A program made the position numbers and the translations under genes. From positions 1 through 29,336 of the forward strand of contig JAAELZ010000211.1 in the NCBI GenBank assembly GCA_024226105.1: a DNA stretch of 29,336 bases, in the 5' to 3' direction. Source of the DNA: Pseudomonadota bacterium. Its GTDB lineage: Bacteria; Pseudomonadota; Gammaproteobacteria; Arenicellales; Poriferihabitantaceae. Shown piece by piece: positions 15,721 to 23,852 of this stretch. Every line of letters begins with the position of its first letter. The stretch's first letter is position 1. The notes under the pieces were generated by a model. The model was not told the origin of the DNA. It saw only the letters and a program-made list of their open reading frames with translations, and made no database searches.

Positions 15721-17115
15721 CTATTCAAGTGGGTTTTGCTGGCAAAGCTGGTCTGACAGATCTCTTAGGGTACGTTCCAGGCGTTCAAGTAGCTCGGTTG
15801 CTTCTTCAGTCGTAATTGTGAGTGGTGGTGATACCAGAAACCAGTGCCCATATTTTCCACCTGAAGTTGGGCGGGAATAAATCATCAGGCCATTGTTAAG
15901 GCCATGAATTCTTACAAGGTCAGTTGGCTGCAATTCATTTTCAAACGATGCTTTGGTTGTTTGATCGGCGACGATTTCAACGGCAAGAAGCATTCCAAGA
16001 CCACGAATGTCACCAATGATAGGTAGTTTCGCTTTCAGGCTTTCCAGGCCTTTCCGCAGTTTTGCTCCCGTTACAATGGCGTTGTTAGTGAGATCAAGGC
16101 GCGCATATTCATCCAGTACAGCCAATCCGGCAGCCGATGACACAGGATTTGCATTGTAAGAATACTGGAATTCGAACCCGGTGAGATCAGCAAGTTCATC
16201 GACCATGATTGCCGGGGCAAGAACGGCACCTAACGGACTGTATCCGGAAGCCATGCCCTTTGCCATGGTAACAATATCTGGCAAGGCATCCGGCCAGTGG
16301 TGGGCAGCAAGAAATTTACCCGTGCGCCCCATGCCGCATAAAATTTCATCGAAAACCAGATGAATGGCGTGTGATGTGCAGATTTCCCGGATCTGACAAA
16401 TATATTCCCTGGACGGCACGACACATCCTGTAGACAGGCCGCCAACCGGCTCAATGACGAATGCAAGAACATTGCTGGCTCCCAATTCACTAATCCTGGA
16501 TTCCAGTGCGTCGGCGCAATGTCGGGCATAGCTTTTGATATTGTGATTTGGTGGCAGACGGTATGTCAGCGGAGCAGGAATTTTGGGTGTTGGTTCGGTA
16601 AATCCCTGCAGGAACGGTTTCATCATGATTTCGCCGTTCATGGCAAGTGTGGCAATTGTGGCGCCGTGATAGGAGGGTTGACAGGTAATAACTCTGGTTT
16701 TTGATGGCTTTCCGGTGGCAATTGCATATTGACGGAGAAACTTGATGGCATTTTCCATCGCTTCACTTCCACCCGAGGTCAGATGAATACGTTCAAATCC
16801 GGGACCTGCCAGTTTGGCCAGGCGTTGACAATATTCGATGTTGGGACGGTTTTGCGCCAGTCGTGCAAAAGCATATTCCATTTTCTTTGCCTGGGCAGCC
16901 ATAGCCTCGGCAACAACAGCGTTGCCGTGGCCGATATTACTGACAACCGGACCGGAAGAAACATCGATATAAGATGTGCCCTGATCATCCCACATATGTA
17001 TTCCCGAGGCTCGCTCGATAAGGGGTAGAGGGACCTTGTTGGCAGTGGCATAGAAGGCCGATTGTCCCCTTCCATCATTGTGTTTGGTCGAATGTTCTAC
17101 AGATATATCGGGCAT
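15721..17115 (-). CDS. Class III PLP-dependent aminotransferase
   Basis: A 464-residue fold-type-I aminotransferase of class III (omega-amino acid/pyruvate or glutamate-1-semialdehyde aminomutase relatives). Class features: a LTSGGSEAMENAIKF phosphate-binding segment, the PSYHGAT motif, VIEPVGG, the PLP-ring Asp in LVFDEILCGMGRTGKF, and the Schiff-base Lys in TMAKGMASGYSPLG (residue 286). It probably transaminates an omega-amino acid, beta-alanine, taurine-like compound or diamine; the exact donor is not visible. ATG at 17115 is preferred because GGAG lies 6 bp upstream; an ATG four codons earlier has no such site. It is divergent from a MocR-type regulator, and such regulators commonly control an adjacent PLP enzyme or transporter. 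Confidence 0.9.
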   Translation of the reverse strand: MPDISVEHSTKHNDGRGQSAFYATANKVPLPLIERASGIHMWDDQGTSYIDVSSGPVVSNIGHGNAVVAEAMAAQAKKMEYAFARLAQNRPNIEYCQRLAKLAGPGFERIHLTSGGSEAMENAIKFLRQYAIATGKPSKTRVITCQPSYHGATIATLAMNGEIMMKPFLQGFTEPTPKIPAPLTYRLPPNHNIKSYARHCADALESRISELGASNVLAFVIEPVGGLSTGCVVPSREYICQIREICTSHAIHLVFDEILCGMGRTGKFLAAHHWPDALPDIVTMAKGMASGYSPLGAVLAPAIMVDELADLTGFEFQYSYNANPVSSAAGLAVLDEYARLDLTNNAIVTGAKLRKGLESLKAKLPIIGDIRGLGMLLAVEIVADQTTKASFENELQPTDLVRIHGLNNGLMIYSRPTSGGKYGHWFLVSPPLTITTEEATELLERLERTLRDLSDQLCQQNPLE

Positions 17116-17148
17116 CGGATTCTCCATTTTTGCGAATTCACATCCTGT

Positions 17149-17172
17149 GATACAATTCCATTATATTGTATC
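17149..17172. promoter_or_regulatory. Inverted repeat over the aminotransferase -10 element
   Basis: GATACAAT (17149-17156) and ATTGTATC (17165-17172) are perfect 8-bp arms separated by 8 bp. A perfect TATAAT hexamer for the leftward gene (17165-17160, minus strand) lies inside. This is a good candidate operator for the divergent MocR regulator. Confidence 0.5.
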
Positions 17173-17177
17173 GATAG

Positions 17178-17206
17178 TATTGACGTGCATATCGAGTCAA
17201 TATAAA
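17178..17206 (+). promoter_or_regulatory. Candidate mocR promoter with second inverted repeat
   Basis: TATTGAC (17178-17184) and GTCAATA (17196-17202) form perfect 7-bp arms 11 bp apart. They overlap a possible promoter, TTGACG (17180-17185) and TATAAA (17201-17206, 15-bp spacing). The predicted transcript would begin within a few bases of the ATG at 17217, and no Shine-Dalgarno is visible, so the mRNA may be leaderless. Confidence 0.4.
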
Positions 17207-17216
17207 CATTGTCATC

Positions 17217-18611
17217 ATGACAATGTGGCTTCCTGACCTGGATGGTAAATCCGGTCCGAAATATCAATCGATTGCTCTGGCAATCGGTGAAAGCATAGCT
17301 AGTGGCAGCTTGAAGGAGCGCGACCGATTACCTCCACAGCGTGAGCTTGCCTATCAATTGGGTGTATCGCTCAATACGGTGAGCCGGGCTTATTGCGAGG
17401 CAACAAATAGAGGTTTTTTATGTGGTGAAGTAGGACGCGGAACATATGTTCGCGTCCATGGGCATCTTCCCTCCTCCAACACCGGCAATGGTATGATGCG
17501 AACAATCGATGGTCCCGTTGATTTCACCCTGAACCTGCCCGCCCATGGCAATGGAGCCATTGCGCTTGCCGAAACGCTCGAAACTCTGAAGCATTCCAAT
17601 GCCCTGTCATCTTATCTCGACTATCAAACTGGGAATGATTTGAAACGCCACACCCGGGCCGCGGCATCGTGGATCAGCCGGCTTGGTTTTGAAGCTTCAG
17701 GTGATGATATCATCCTGACAAACGGTGCACAGCACGCCATTATGGTGGCATTGTTGGCAATCACCCGACCAGGGGATGTTCTTTTGGTTGAACCGATGAC
17801 CTACGCTCCTGTCAAATCAATAGCGCTCCATCTCGGTTTGATACTGTTTGCCGTGGAAATGGACGAAGGGGGATTGTCACCACAGGCTCTGGATGCGGCT
17901 TGTAGTTCAACCGCTGCAGCAGTCCTCTACTGTTTGCCGACATTGCACACACCCACGACAATCACCATGTCATCTGAGCGTCGGCGGGAAATTGCCGAGA
18001 TCGCCAGAAAACATCAACTGACGATTATTGAAGATGACGTCTTTGGATTTTTGCAGTCACACAGACCTCCGCCGCTGGCAGGTTTTGCTCCTGATTTGAC
18101 AATTTTGATTTCCAGCGTATCAAAATGTCTCGCTCCAGGCCTTCGCATTGGCTATATTCACGCGCCAAAAAGGCTTCAACGCGCACTGCGGGCCGCAGTG
18201 AATCTATCATGCTGGATGCCCCCGCCTTTGATGGCTGAGATCGCCAGCATGTGGATTGAAGAGGGCACAGCCGACAATCTCAACGAATTCCAGAGAATTG
18301 TCGCCCGAACCAGACAAAAACAGGCGCAACAAATTCTCGATGGGCACGAAGTGTTGTCAGACCCAGAAGGATTTCATTTGTGGCTTTTGCTGCCGACCCA
18401 CTGGCGCGCAGATACCTTTCGTGCCGCTGCTGAAAAATCAGGCGTAAAAGTGCTGACGGGAGAAACTTTTGCGGTTGAACAAAACACTGCCCCCCAGGCT
18501 GTCAGACTTTGCCTTTCTCATGAAATTTCAGATGAACGGGTGAACAAGGGACTGGGCATCCTCGCCGGTTTACTGGCGGAAACCAGCGACCCTGGCCTGC
18601 TGGTGGTCTGA
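17217..18611 (+). CDS. MocR-type GntR/aminotransferase transcriptional regulator
   Basis: A 464-residue chimeric regulator. Residues about 14-80 form a GntR winged helix-turn-helix (LPPQRELAYQLGVSLNTVSRAY, quoted as two parts: LPPQRELAYQLG and VSLNTVSRAY). Residues about 100-455 form a fold-type-I aminotransferase-like domain with TNGAQHAIMVAL, the IEDDVFGFL aspartate and the PLP lysine in ISSVSKCLAPGLRIGY (K303). MocR proteins sense PLP or an amino compound through this domain and bind paired repeats. The divergent class III aminotransferase and the two inverted repeats in the 101-bp gap suggest local control plus autoregulation. The domain appears intact, so it could retain cofactor binding. 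Confidence 0.9.
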   Translation: MTMWLPDLDGKSGPKYQSIALAIGESIASGSLKERDRLPPQRELAYQLGVSLNTVSRAYCEATNRGFLCGEVGRGTYVRVHGHLPSSNTGNGMMRTIDGPVDFTLNLPAHGNGAIALAETLETLKHSNALSSYLDYQTGNDLKRHTRAAASWISRLGFEASGDDIILTNGAQHAIMVALLAITRPGDVLLVEPMTYAPVKSIALHLGLILFAVEMDEGGLSPQALDAACSSTAAAVLYCLPTLHTPTTITMSSERRREIAEIARKHQLTIIEDDVFGFLQSHRPPPLAGFAPDLTILISSVSKCLAPGLRIGYIHAPKRLQRALRAAVNLSCWMPPPLMAEIASMWIEEGTADNLNEFQRIVARTRQKQAQQILDGHEVLSDPEGFHLWLLLPTHWRADTFRAAAEKSGVKVLTGETFAVEQNTAPQAVRLCLSHEISDERVNKGLGILAGLLAETSDPGLLVV

Positions 18612-19202
18612 TTTTGTAACCATGAATGGGTCAGGAATTCAGCACATTACTTCAGGCTCGATACGGCATATTTTAGTTGGCACTTCAATTCCAGGTGACT
18701 AAGTCGTGGATTCATAAACACCCAGCCATAACCTTATTGCAGCCAGCTTGAATCACAGCCACCAGGCAATCTCAATTCATCCATGGACCGGCAGGCATTA
18801 CCCCAAGAACGGACATATTATCTCGGCACACAAACGGTAGATAATGTTAAGGATTGTCGGACATCTGGCCCTTGATTGAGTTTGCGGCGAATTCGGATTG
18901 CCAGGTGTCGGACAATCCTCAGTGAAAGAAACTGCGGGATAGGTCTGCGGTGTTTGTGGCTTGGCTATGGATATAGTTGCACGGCTGGTTTTTCTGGAGC
19001 GGTTTTTGTAGGTGGTCATTGCGGAGTTTTGACCCGCAAAAGACCCTGCTGCGTGGTTTTGTGCGGTGTTTTCGATTGGACAAACCCACTGGCCTGCCAT
19101 TGTTTTTTACAAGAACTGGATATTTGGCCAATCGGGACTGCCACCAGTCTGGAACCGGTGTTGAGCGCTTTTGACGATTTGAGTTTGCGCTGATGTATAA
19201 AT
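18612..19202. other. Intergenic region between mocR and the IS91-type element
   Basis: About 590 bp without a gene I can support. Several short frames are open on both strands but carry no recognisable domain. The only striking structure is the long inverted repeat at 18851-18918. This stretch probably includes the downstream end of the IS91-type element; the exact junction is not visible. Confidence 0.45.
18851..18918. repeat. 18-bp inverted repeat with 32-bp spacer
   Basis: GGATTGTCGGACATCTGG (18851-18868) and CCAGGTGTCGGACAATCC (18901-18918) pair at 16 of 18 positions. No T-tract follows on either strand, so it is not a normal terminator. It lies about 285 bp beyond the stop of the IS91-type transposase and may be a terminal hairpin of that element, since IS91-type ends carry hairpins, or a separate small inverted-repeat element. 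Confidence 0.55.
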
Positions 19203-20414
19203 TCAAGCTGCGTTCCTTGTTTTTGCGGGCGGCGGATGTGTCCAGGGTTTTTCGGCTCTGGGGAAGGTTTCAATGATGATCATAGGCCCGCCACAACATG
19301 GGCAGGACGGCAATTCCATGGCAGATACATTGTCGCCTTCATTGGGGTCGCCTTCATTGGGTGTTTCGTTGTCAGGCGGTAGATCAAGCAATTTACGGCA
19401 CAGGGCAATGTTCCTGGCGCGATAGCCATTGGCAAACAGACCGTAATGGCGGATGCGATGAAAGCCATGCGGCAGGACGTGGATGAGAAAGCGGCGGATG
19501 AACTCGCCTGCATCCAGGGTCATAGTTTTCTGTCGGTCCCGCCCTTTTGCACGGTAATCCTTCCATTTGAACGTGACTTGATTATCCTCAATTTTCAGCA
19601 GACGGCTGTTTGCGATAGCCACTCTGTGGGTGTAGCGGGACAGGTAAGCAAGAACCGCTTTTGGTCCGGCAAAGGGGCGTTTGGCGTAAACGACCCAATT
19701 GGTTTTGTGTAAACGTGCCAGGAAGCCTGCGAATGCCGCGCTATCCGCCAGGTGGATGTGTTCACTGAAGAAGCTCAATCGCCCCGCCTCATGTGCCGCA
19801 AACAGCTTCTCAAGAAACAACCGGCGGAACAATTTTGAGAGTACCCATACGGGCAGGAAGAAGCCGGGCTTGCAGGATACCCATGTTTTTTCATCCCGCG
19901 ATATCCCGCCACCGGGCACGATCATGTGTACATGGGGATGATGAGTCATGGCAGAGCCCCATGTGTGGAGAACAGATGTCATCCCGATCTTTGCCCCCAG
20001 ATGTCTGAGATCGGCAGCGATGGTGATCATGGTCTGGGAACTGGCTTTAAGCAGCAGATCGTAAACTACCGCCTTGTTGTGATAGGCAATATCGGCGATT
20101 GCAGCAGGTAACGTAAAGACCACATGGTAGTAGGGCACTGGTAGCAATTCCGCCTGTCGCGCCTCCAGCCATTTGATGGCCGCACCGCCTTGGCACTTGG
20201 GACAGTGCCGGTTGCGGCAGGAATTGTAGGCGATCCGCAAATGCTCACAATCGGCGCACTGTTCCACATGGCCACCGAGTGTTGCAGTACGGCAGATCTC
20301 GATTGCACTCATCACCTTCAACTGGCCGAGGCTTATGTGACCGGCATTGGCTCTACGCCATGCCGCCCCGTGATCGCGGAAGATGTCCGCAACCTCCAAT
20401 CTTGCACGGGACAT
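19203..20414 (-). CDS. IS91-family HUH transposase
   Basis: A 403-residue rolling-circle transposase. An N-terminal cysteine-rich zinc-binding domain (C53, C56, C66, C71, C74) is followed by the HUH metal-binding motif HHPHVH (158-163) and the candidate nicking tyrosines in YLSRYTHRVAIAN (Y257, Y261). A C-terminal CPCCGG motif completes the usual IS91 pattern. The enzyme should nick one strand and move the element by rolling-circle transfer. The ATG at 20414 lies 13 bp after the recombinase stop without a good ribosome binding site, so translation may depend on coupling. Near the C-terminus a perfect 15-bp DNA duplication yields PNEGD twice in a row. Confidence 0.92.
   Translation of the reverse strand: MSRARLEVADIFRDHGAAWRRANAGHISLGQLKVMSAIEICRTATLGGHVEQCADCEHLRIAYNSCRNRHCPKCQGGAAIKWLEARQAELLPVPYYHVVFTLPAAIADIAYHNKAVVYDLLLKASSQTMITIAADLRHLGAKIGMTSVLHTWGSAMTHHPHVHMIVPGGGISRDEKTWVSCKPGFFLPVWVLSKLFRRLFLEKLFAAHEAGRLSFFSEHIHLADSAAFAGFLARLHKTNWVVYAKRPFAGPKAVLAYLSRYTHRVAIANSRLLKIEDNQVTFKWKDYRAKGRDRQKTMTLDAGEFIRRFLIHVLPHGFHRIRHYGLFANGYRARNIALCRKLLDLPPDNETPNEGDPNEGDNVSAMELPSCPCCGGPMIIIETFPRAEKPWTHPPPAKTRNAA
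19332..19361. repeat. Perfect 15-bp tandem duplication inside the transposase gene
   Basis: GTCGCCTTCATTGGG occurs twice in direct succession (19332-19346 and 19347-19361). It keeps the frame and encodes PNEGD-PNEGD in the transposase tail. Identical copies suggest recent replication slippage. Confidence 0.9.
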
Positions 20415-20427
20415 GGATCTGCGGCGA

Positions 20428-21303
20428 TTATCCGGTGCTCACTCCGGATTTGGTCAATATCTTATCGAGCGGGCTCATAACCTCGCGGATCGTTTTGGTC
20501 GCCACCTGTGTGTACAATGCCGTGGTGGTCAGCTTCTTGTGCCCAAGCAGCACCTGGATCACGCGAATATCGATGTTCTGCTCCAGCAGATGTGTTGCAA
20601 ACGAATGCCTGAGCGTGTGTGGCGTTACCCGTTTGTCGATCTCCGCCATTTGAACCGCGGCATGGCAGGCACGGTTGAACTGGCGGGCTGAGATGGGATT
20701 GACTGGGTTCTGGCCGGGAAACAGCCAGCCCTGCGGTCGGGCCTCAACCCACCAGGCACGAAGCAGTTCAAGCAGGTGGGGTGACAGCATCACATAGCGG
20801 TCTTTACCGCCCTTGCCCTGTTCCACGCGGATGACCATGCGTTCTGAATCAATATCGGCAATCTTCAGCGAGGCTACCTCTGACGCGCGTAATCCGCAGC
20901 CATAGGCAACGCTCAATGCCGCCTTATACTTCAACCCAGGACCGGGAGCGCATTCAAGCAGGCGTGCCACCTCCTCAGGGCTTAAAACCACCGGTAATTT
21001 GCGGGGCTGGCGTACCGTGCTGGTAAATTTTCTGACATCATCGCGCCCCAGTGTGGTGCCGAAGAAAAACCGCAAGGCCGAAACGGCGGCGTTGATCGTA
21101 AAGGGTGAAGTACCATTATCGCTCAGATGCAACTGGTAGCGGCGAATATCCTCACCGCTGGCCTGATCCGGCGGGAAGCCCAGAAACCGGCTGAAGTTCT
21201 TAATACGCCGGATGTAATCCTTCTGCGTCTTCTCACCAAACCGGCGGATCGACATGTCTTCAATCATACGTGTGCGAAGTGTGGAAACCTTCTCCTGTGT
21301 CAT
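20428..21303 (-). CDS. Tyrosine recombinase/integrase of the IS91-type element
   Basis: A 291-residue tyrosine recombinase. A SAM-like N-terminal domain (KTQKDYIRRIKNFSRFLG) is followed by the catalytic domain with the first Arg in GCGLRASEV (R139), the HTLRHSFATHLLE box (H229, R232), LLGHKKLTTTALYTQV (H255 and the nucleophile Y264). All catalytic residues are present, so strand cleavage is expected. ATG at 21303 is chosen because AGGAG lies 7 bp upstream; a longer frame to 21345 has no comparable site. It precedes the IS91 transposase and likely belongs to the same element, perhaps for resolution or integration of circular intermediates. Confidence 0.9.
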   Translation of the reverse strand: MTQEKVSTLRTRMIEDMSIRRFGEKTQKDYIRRIKNFSRFLGFPPDQASGEDIRRYQLHLSDNGTSPFTINAAVSALRFFFGTTLGRDDVRKFTSTVRQPRKLPVVLSPEEVARLLECAPGPGLKYKAALSVAYGCGLRASEVASLKIADIDSERMVIRVEQGKGGKDRYVMLSPHLLELLRAWWVEARPQGWLFPGQNPVNPISARQFNRACHAAVQMAEIDKRVTPHTLRHSFATHLLEQNIDIRVIQVLLGHKKLTTTALYTQVATKTIREVMSPLDKILTKSGVSTG

Positions 21304-21324
21304 GGGAATACTCCTGTTTACTAA

Positions 21325-21349
21325 ACTTGTGACTTTTACAATCACAAGT
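21325..21349. promoter_or_regulatory. Inverted repeat upstream of the recombinase
   Basis: ACTTGTGA (21325-21332) and TCACAAGT (21342-21349) are perfect 8-bp arms with a 9-bp spacer, 22 bp upstream of the recombinase ATG. It could be an operator, a recombinase core-type site or a 5'-UTR hairpin. Confidence 0.35.
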
Positions 21350-21500
21350 CTCGCAGACAGAACGCTTCACCGCGATACACCCACCAATACCGCGAGAGCG
21401 GTTTCGTTCAATGGCACTTTTCTGACATACCCCGGCTTCAAATGTTTATCTCAATCACCTCCGAAAACGGACATGAAATTAGCGCGGTGACAGACGAATT

Positions 21501-22397
21501 TTATGAGTATGCCTCCTGTTTCTCCAACAATCTGTCAATCACTCTTTTCAGATATGAATTGTCGACACTATGCCTGGCAATCTCGATTGTTAAAGACCGG
21601 TCAAGTTCCACTTTAACATCAAACGGCGCAACCAAAACACCCGAGGCTAATTGCGATTGTACCAAATTTTGGTGGCCGATCAGCACACCTGCGTCATTTT
21701 TCGCTTCCTCAACAGCTAGCGAATACAGCGAGAATGCGGGACCGCTCACCGGCAATTTTTGTCCGGGGAGCACTTTGTGGAACCAGGTTTTCCAATCATC
21801 AGACCAGGTTGTGTCATGCAGAAGCACTGCATTTGCCAAATCTGCGGGAGAGCCGAGATCATCAGCAACTTTTGGCGAGCACACCGGGAAAATGCTGTCT
21901 CGTCCAATGACGATTGATTTTTCGCAAACCGGGTGTTCTTCATAAAATATTGACAGATCATAAGGTTCCCGTTTCAACATCGGGCGTTGCTCGAGGGCGG
22001 CAACGGAAAGTGAGATTTCGGGCATGGCTGCCCTGATTTCCGGAAACCGGGGTGATAGCCAGAGTTGAGCGACGCTTGGCAGTGCGGCAATGCGGATTTC
22101 GTGCGTAATGGCATTTGCCCGCAGTTTATTTACCGCTTCGCCCAACCGGTCAAAAGCTTCGATGAAATCAGTCAAAGTACCTGCACCAAGTGCCGTCAGT
22201 TCTATGCCCTGGGGATGGCGCTTGAACAGTTTTTTGCCGGTCCACGCCTCAAGCGACTTGATGTGCTGAGCCACAGCACCCGGCGTGACGCAGAGTTCTG
22301 CTGCCGCATCAGTGAAACTTTCCAGTCTTGCCGCAGCCTCAAAAGCGCGCAGTGAATTCAAAGCCGGCATTTTCGGGCGGGGAGGAGATACTGACAT
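21501..22397 (-). CDS. LysR-family regulator (GcvA-like)
   Basis: A 298-residue LysR-type regulator. The winged helix-turn-helix occupies the first 70 residues (PALNSLRAFEAAARLESF, then TDAAAELCVTPGAVAQHIKSLE), and a periplasmic-binding-protein-like effector domain covers the rest (IRIAALPSVAQLWLSPRF, VCSPKVADDL). The N-terminal wording is that of the GcvA/AmpR-like branch. It is divergent from the serine-hydroxymethyltransferase-like gene and is the natural candidate regulator of that gene. A TTGC-N5-GCAA motif fitting the LysR T-N11-A rule lies in the shared gap. The ATG at 22397 has only a distant AGGGG, so its translation may be weak. The effector may be the substrate or product of the neighbouring enzyme; this is inference. 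Confidence 0.92.
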   Translation of the reverse strand: MSVSPPRPKMPALNSLRAFEAAARLESFTDAAAELCVTPGAVAQHIKSLEAWTGKKLFKRHPQGIELTALGAGTLTDFIEAFDRLGEAVNKLRANAITHEIRIAALPSVAQLWLSPRFPEIRAAMPEISLSVAALEQRPMLKREPYDLSIFYEEHPVCEKSIVIGRDSIFPVCSPKVADDLGSPADLANAVLLHDTTWSDDWKTWFHKVLPGQKLPVSGPAFSLYSLAVEEAKNDAGVLIGHQNLVQSQLASGVLVAPFDVKVELDRSLTIEIARHSVDNSYLKRVIDRLLEKQEAYS

Positions 22398-22448
22398 GCA
22401 ATTAATATACCCCTAGTTTTTCTACGGCTAAATTCTAGCAGAACTCGT

Positions 22449-22478
22449 TTGCGAACTGCAACCCTTTCTGGTTAGGAT
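22449..22478 (+). promoter_or_regulatory. LysR-type operator and candidate promoter
   Basis: TTGCGAACTGCAA (22449-22461) is an inverted repeat fitting T-N11-A. It overlaps a possible -35 (TTGCGA, 22449-22454), with TAGGAT (22473-22478) 18 bp downstream. An AGGAG ribosome binding site at 22491-22495 precedes the ATG at 22502 by 6 bp. Confidence 0.45.
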
Positions 22479-22501
22479 TTGCGTTCAATGAGGAGATTAA
22501 T

Positions 22502-23830
22502 ATGCCTGCATTAGAAAAACGTGACTGGGTACCATCCCATTGTGAAACCTATGTCCAAGGATTGGCACACTCAGCTTCGCTGGCAGATGTGGACAGTATT
22601 GCCAGAAGAGTTGAAGCCCTGATTGAGCGTAATCGGAAAATTCATGAACGCGATTGTTTTAACCTGAATCCGGCAACCAATGTCATGAACCCGCGGGCCG
22701 AAGCGGTATTATCGGCCGGGCTCGGGTCGCGTCCTTCGCTTGGCTATCCCGGCGACAAATATGAAATGGGCCTGGAGGCGATAGAAGAAATTGAAGTTGT
22801 CTGTGCCGAATTATGCGCGGAAATATTTAACGCCAAATATGCTGAAATTCGTGTTGCTTCCGGAGCTTTGGCCAACCTCTACGGATTCATGGCCATTTGC
22901 AAGCCGGGTGATGCCATCATCGTTCCACCCGCATCAATTGGTGGCCATGTCACTCATCATGATGCAGGATGTGCGGGTCTTTACGGATTGCAGATATACC
23001 CGGCTCCGGTCAACGCCGATGGGTTTAGTTTCGATGTGGCAGCAACACGGGCACTGGCACAACGTGTAAAACCAAAACTGATCAGCATTGGTGGCAGCCT
23101 TAATCTTTTTCCCCATCCGGTGAAGGAGATCAGAACAATTGCCGATGAAGTTGGTGCAAAGGTCCTGTTTGACGCTGCCCATCAATGCGGCATTATTGCC
23201 GGTGGTGCCTGGCCTGATCCACTGGGTGAGGGCGCCCATCTGATGACCATGAGTACTTATAAAAGCCTGGCGGGTCCTGCGGGCGGTCTGATCGTTACCA
23301 ATGACGCGGAAATTGCCGAGCATCTGGATGCAATTGCCTTTCCCGGCATGACCGCCAATTTTGATGCAGCGAAATCAGCGGCACTCGCCATAACCATGCT
23401 GGACTGGAGAGTTCACGGGAAAGCCTATGCCCAGGCGATGGTTGATGTTTCCAAATCGCTTGCCATTGAACTTGACGCACTCGGCCTGCCGGTATTTGCC
23501 AAACACCGGCGGTTCACTCAGTCGCATCAATTCGCAATTGAGGCGGCCGATTTTGGCGGTGGTCAGGCAGTTTCGAAAATACTTCACAAATCCGGATTTT
23601 TAGCCTGTGGAATTGGCTTACCTGTTGCCGCAGTTGAGGGAGACTTGAATGGCCTGCGAATTGGTACCCCGGAGCTTGTTCGCTGGGGGATGACGGTGGA
23701 GCACACGAAACAACTGGCAAACCTCATCGCCCGCGCTTTCACCACCAATAATCCCGGTTCACTGGCTGAAGAAGTAGCGGCCATGAGAAGCCGGTTCAAC
23801 AAAATTCATTTTGTTTGTGCGGGTGATTGA
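22502..23830 (+). CDS. Serine hydroxymethyltransferase-like PLP enzyme, divergent
   Basis: A 442-residue fold-type-I PLP enzyme closest in pattern to serine hydroxymethyltransferase. NLNPATNVMNP, the GYPG loop (81-84), VLFDAAHQCG (D224, H227), TMSTYKSLAGPAGG with the Schiff-base lysine K254, and a C-terminal LRIGTPELVRWGM are visible. In classical GlyA the loop reads YAEGYPGKRYYGG; here it is PSLGYPGDKYEMG, so the positions of E. coli Tyr55 and Glu57 are Pro78 and Leu80. Because Glu57 is central to the folate-dependent reaction, a folate-independent aldolase or another hydroxy-amino-acid reaction is plausible. AGGAG sits 6 bp before the ATG. It is divergent from a LysR gene and converges with an MFS gene. 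Confidence 0.82.
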   Translation: MPALEKRDWVPSHCETYVQGLAHSASLADVDSIARRVEALIERNRKIHERDCFNLNPATNVMNPRAEAVLSAGLGSRPSLGYPGDKYEMGLEAIEEIEVVCAELCAEIFNAKYAEIRVASGALANLYGFMAICKPGDAIIVPPASIGGHVTHHDAGCAGLYGLQIYPAPVNADGFSFDVAATRALAQRVKPKLISIGGSLNLFPHPVKEIRTIADEVGAKVLFDAAHQCGIIAGGAWPDPLGEGAHLMTMSTYKSLAGPAGGLIVTNDAEIAEHLDAIAFPGMTANFDAAKSAALAITMLDWRVHGKAYAQAMVDVSKSLAIELDALGLPVFAKHRRFTQSHQFAIEAADFGGGQAVSKILHKSGFLACGIGLPVAAVEGDLNGLRIGTPELVRWGMTVEHTKQLANLIARAFTTNNPGSLAEEVAAMRSRFNKIHFVCAGD

Positions 23831-23852
23831 GGTTCTGGTTCTCTCAATTTTC

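Larger units (their letters stand above)
19203..21303 (-). mobile_element. IS91-family element with associated tyrosine recombinase
   Basis: A two-gene mobile unit: a tyrosine recombinase gene (first) and an IS91-type HUH transposase gene 13 bp behind it, both on the minus strand. This recombinase-transposase pairing is common in IS91-type elements of proteobacteria. The coordinates cover only the genes; the real ends are further out and could not be fixed because IS91 elements lack terminal inverted repeats and target duplications. Both genes look intact, so it may be recently active. Confidence 0.8.
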
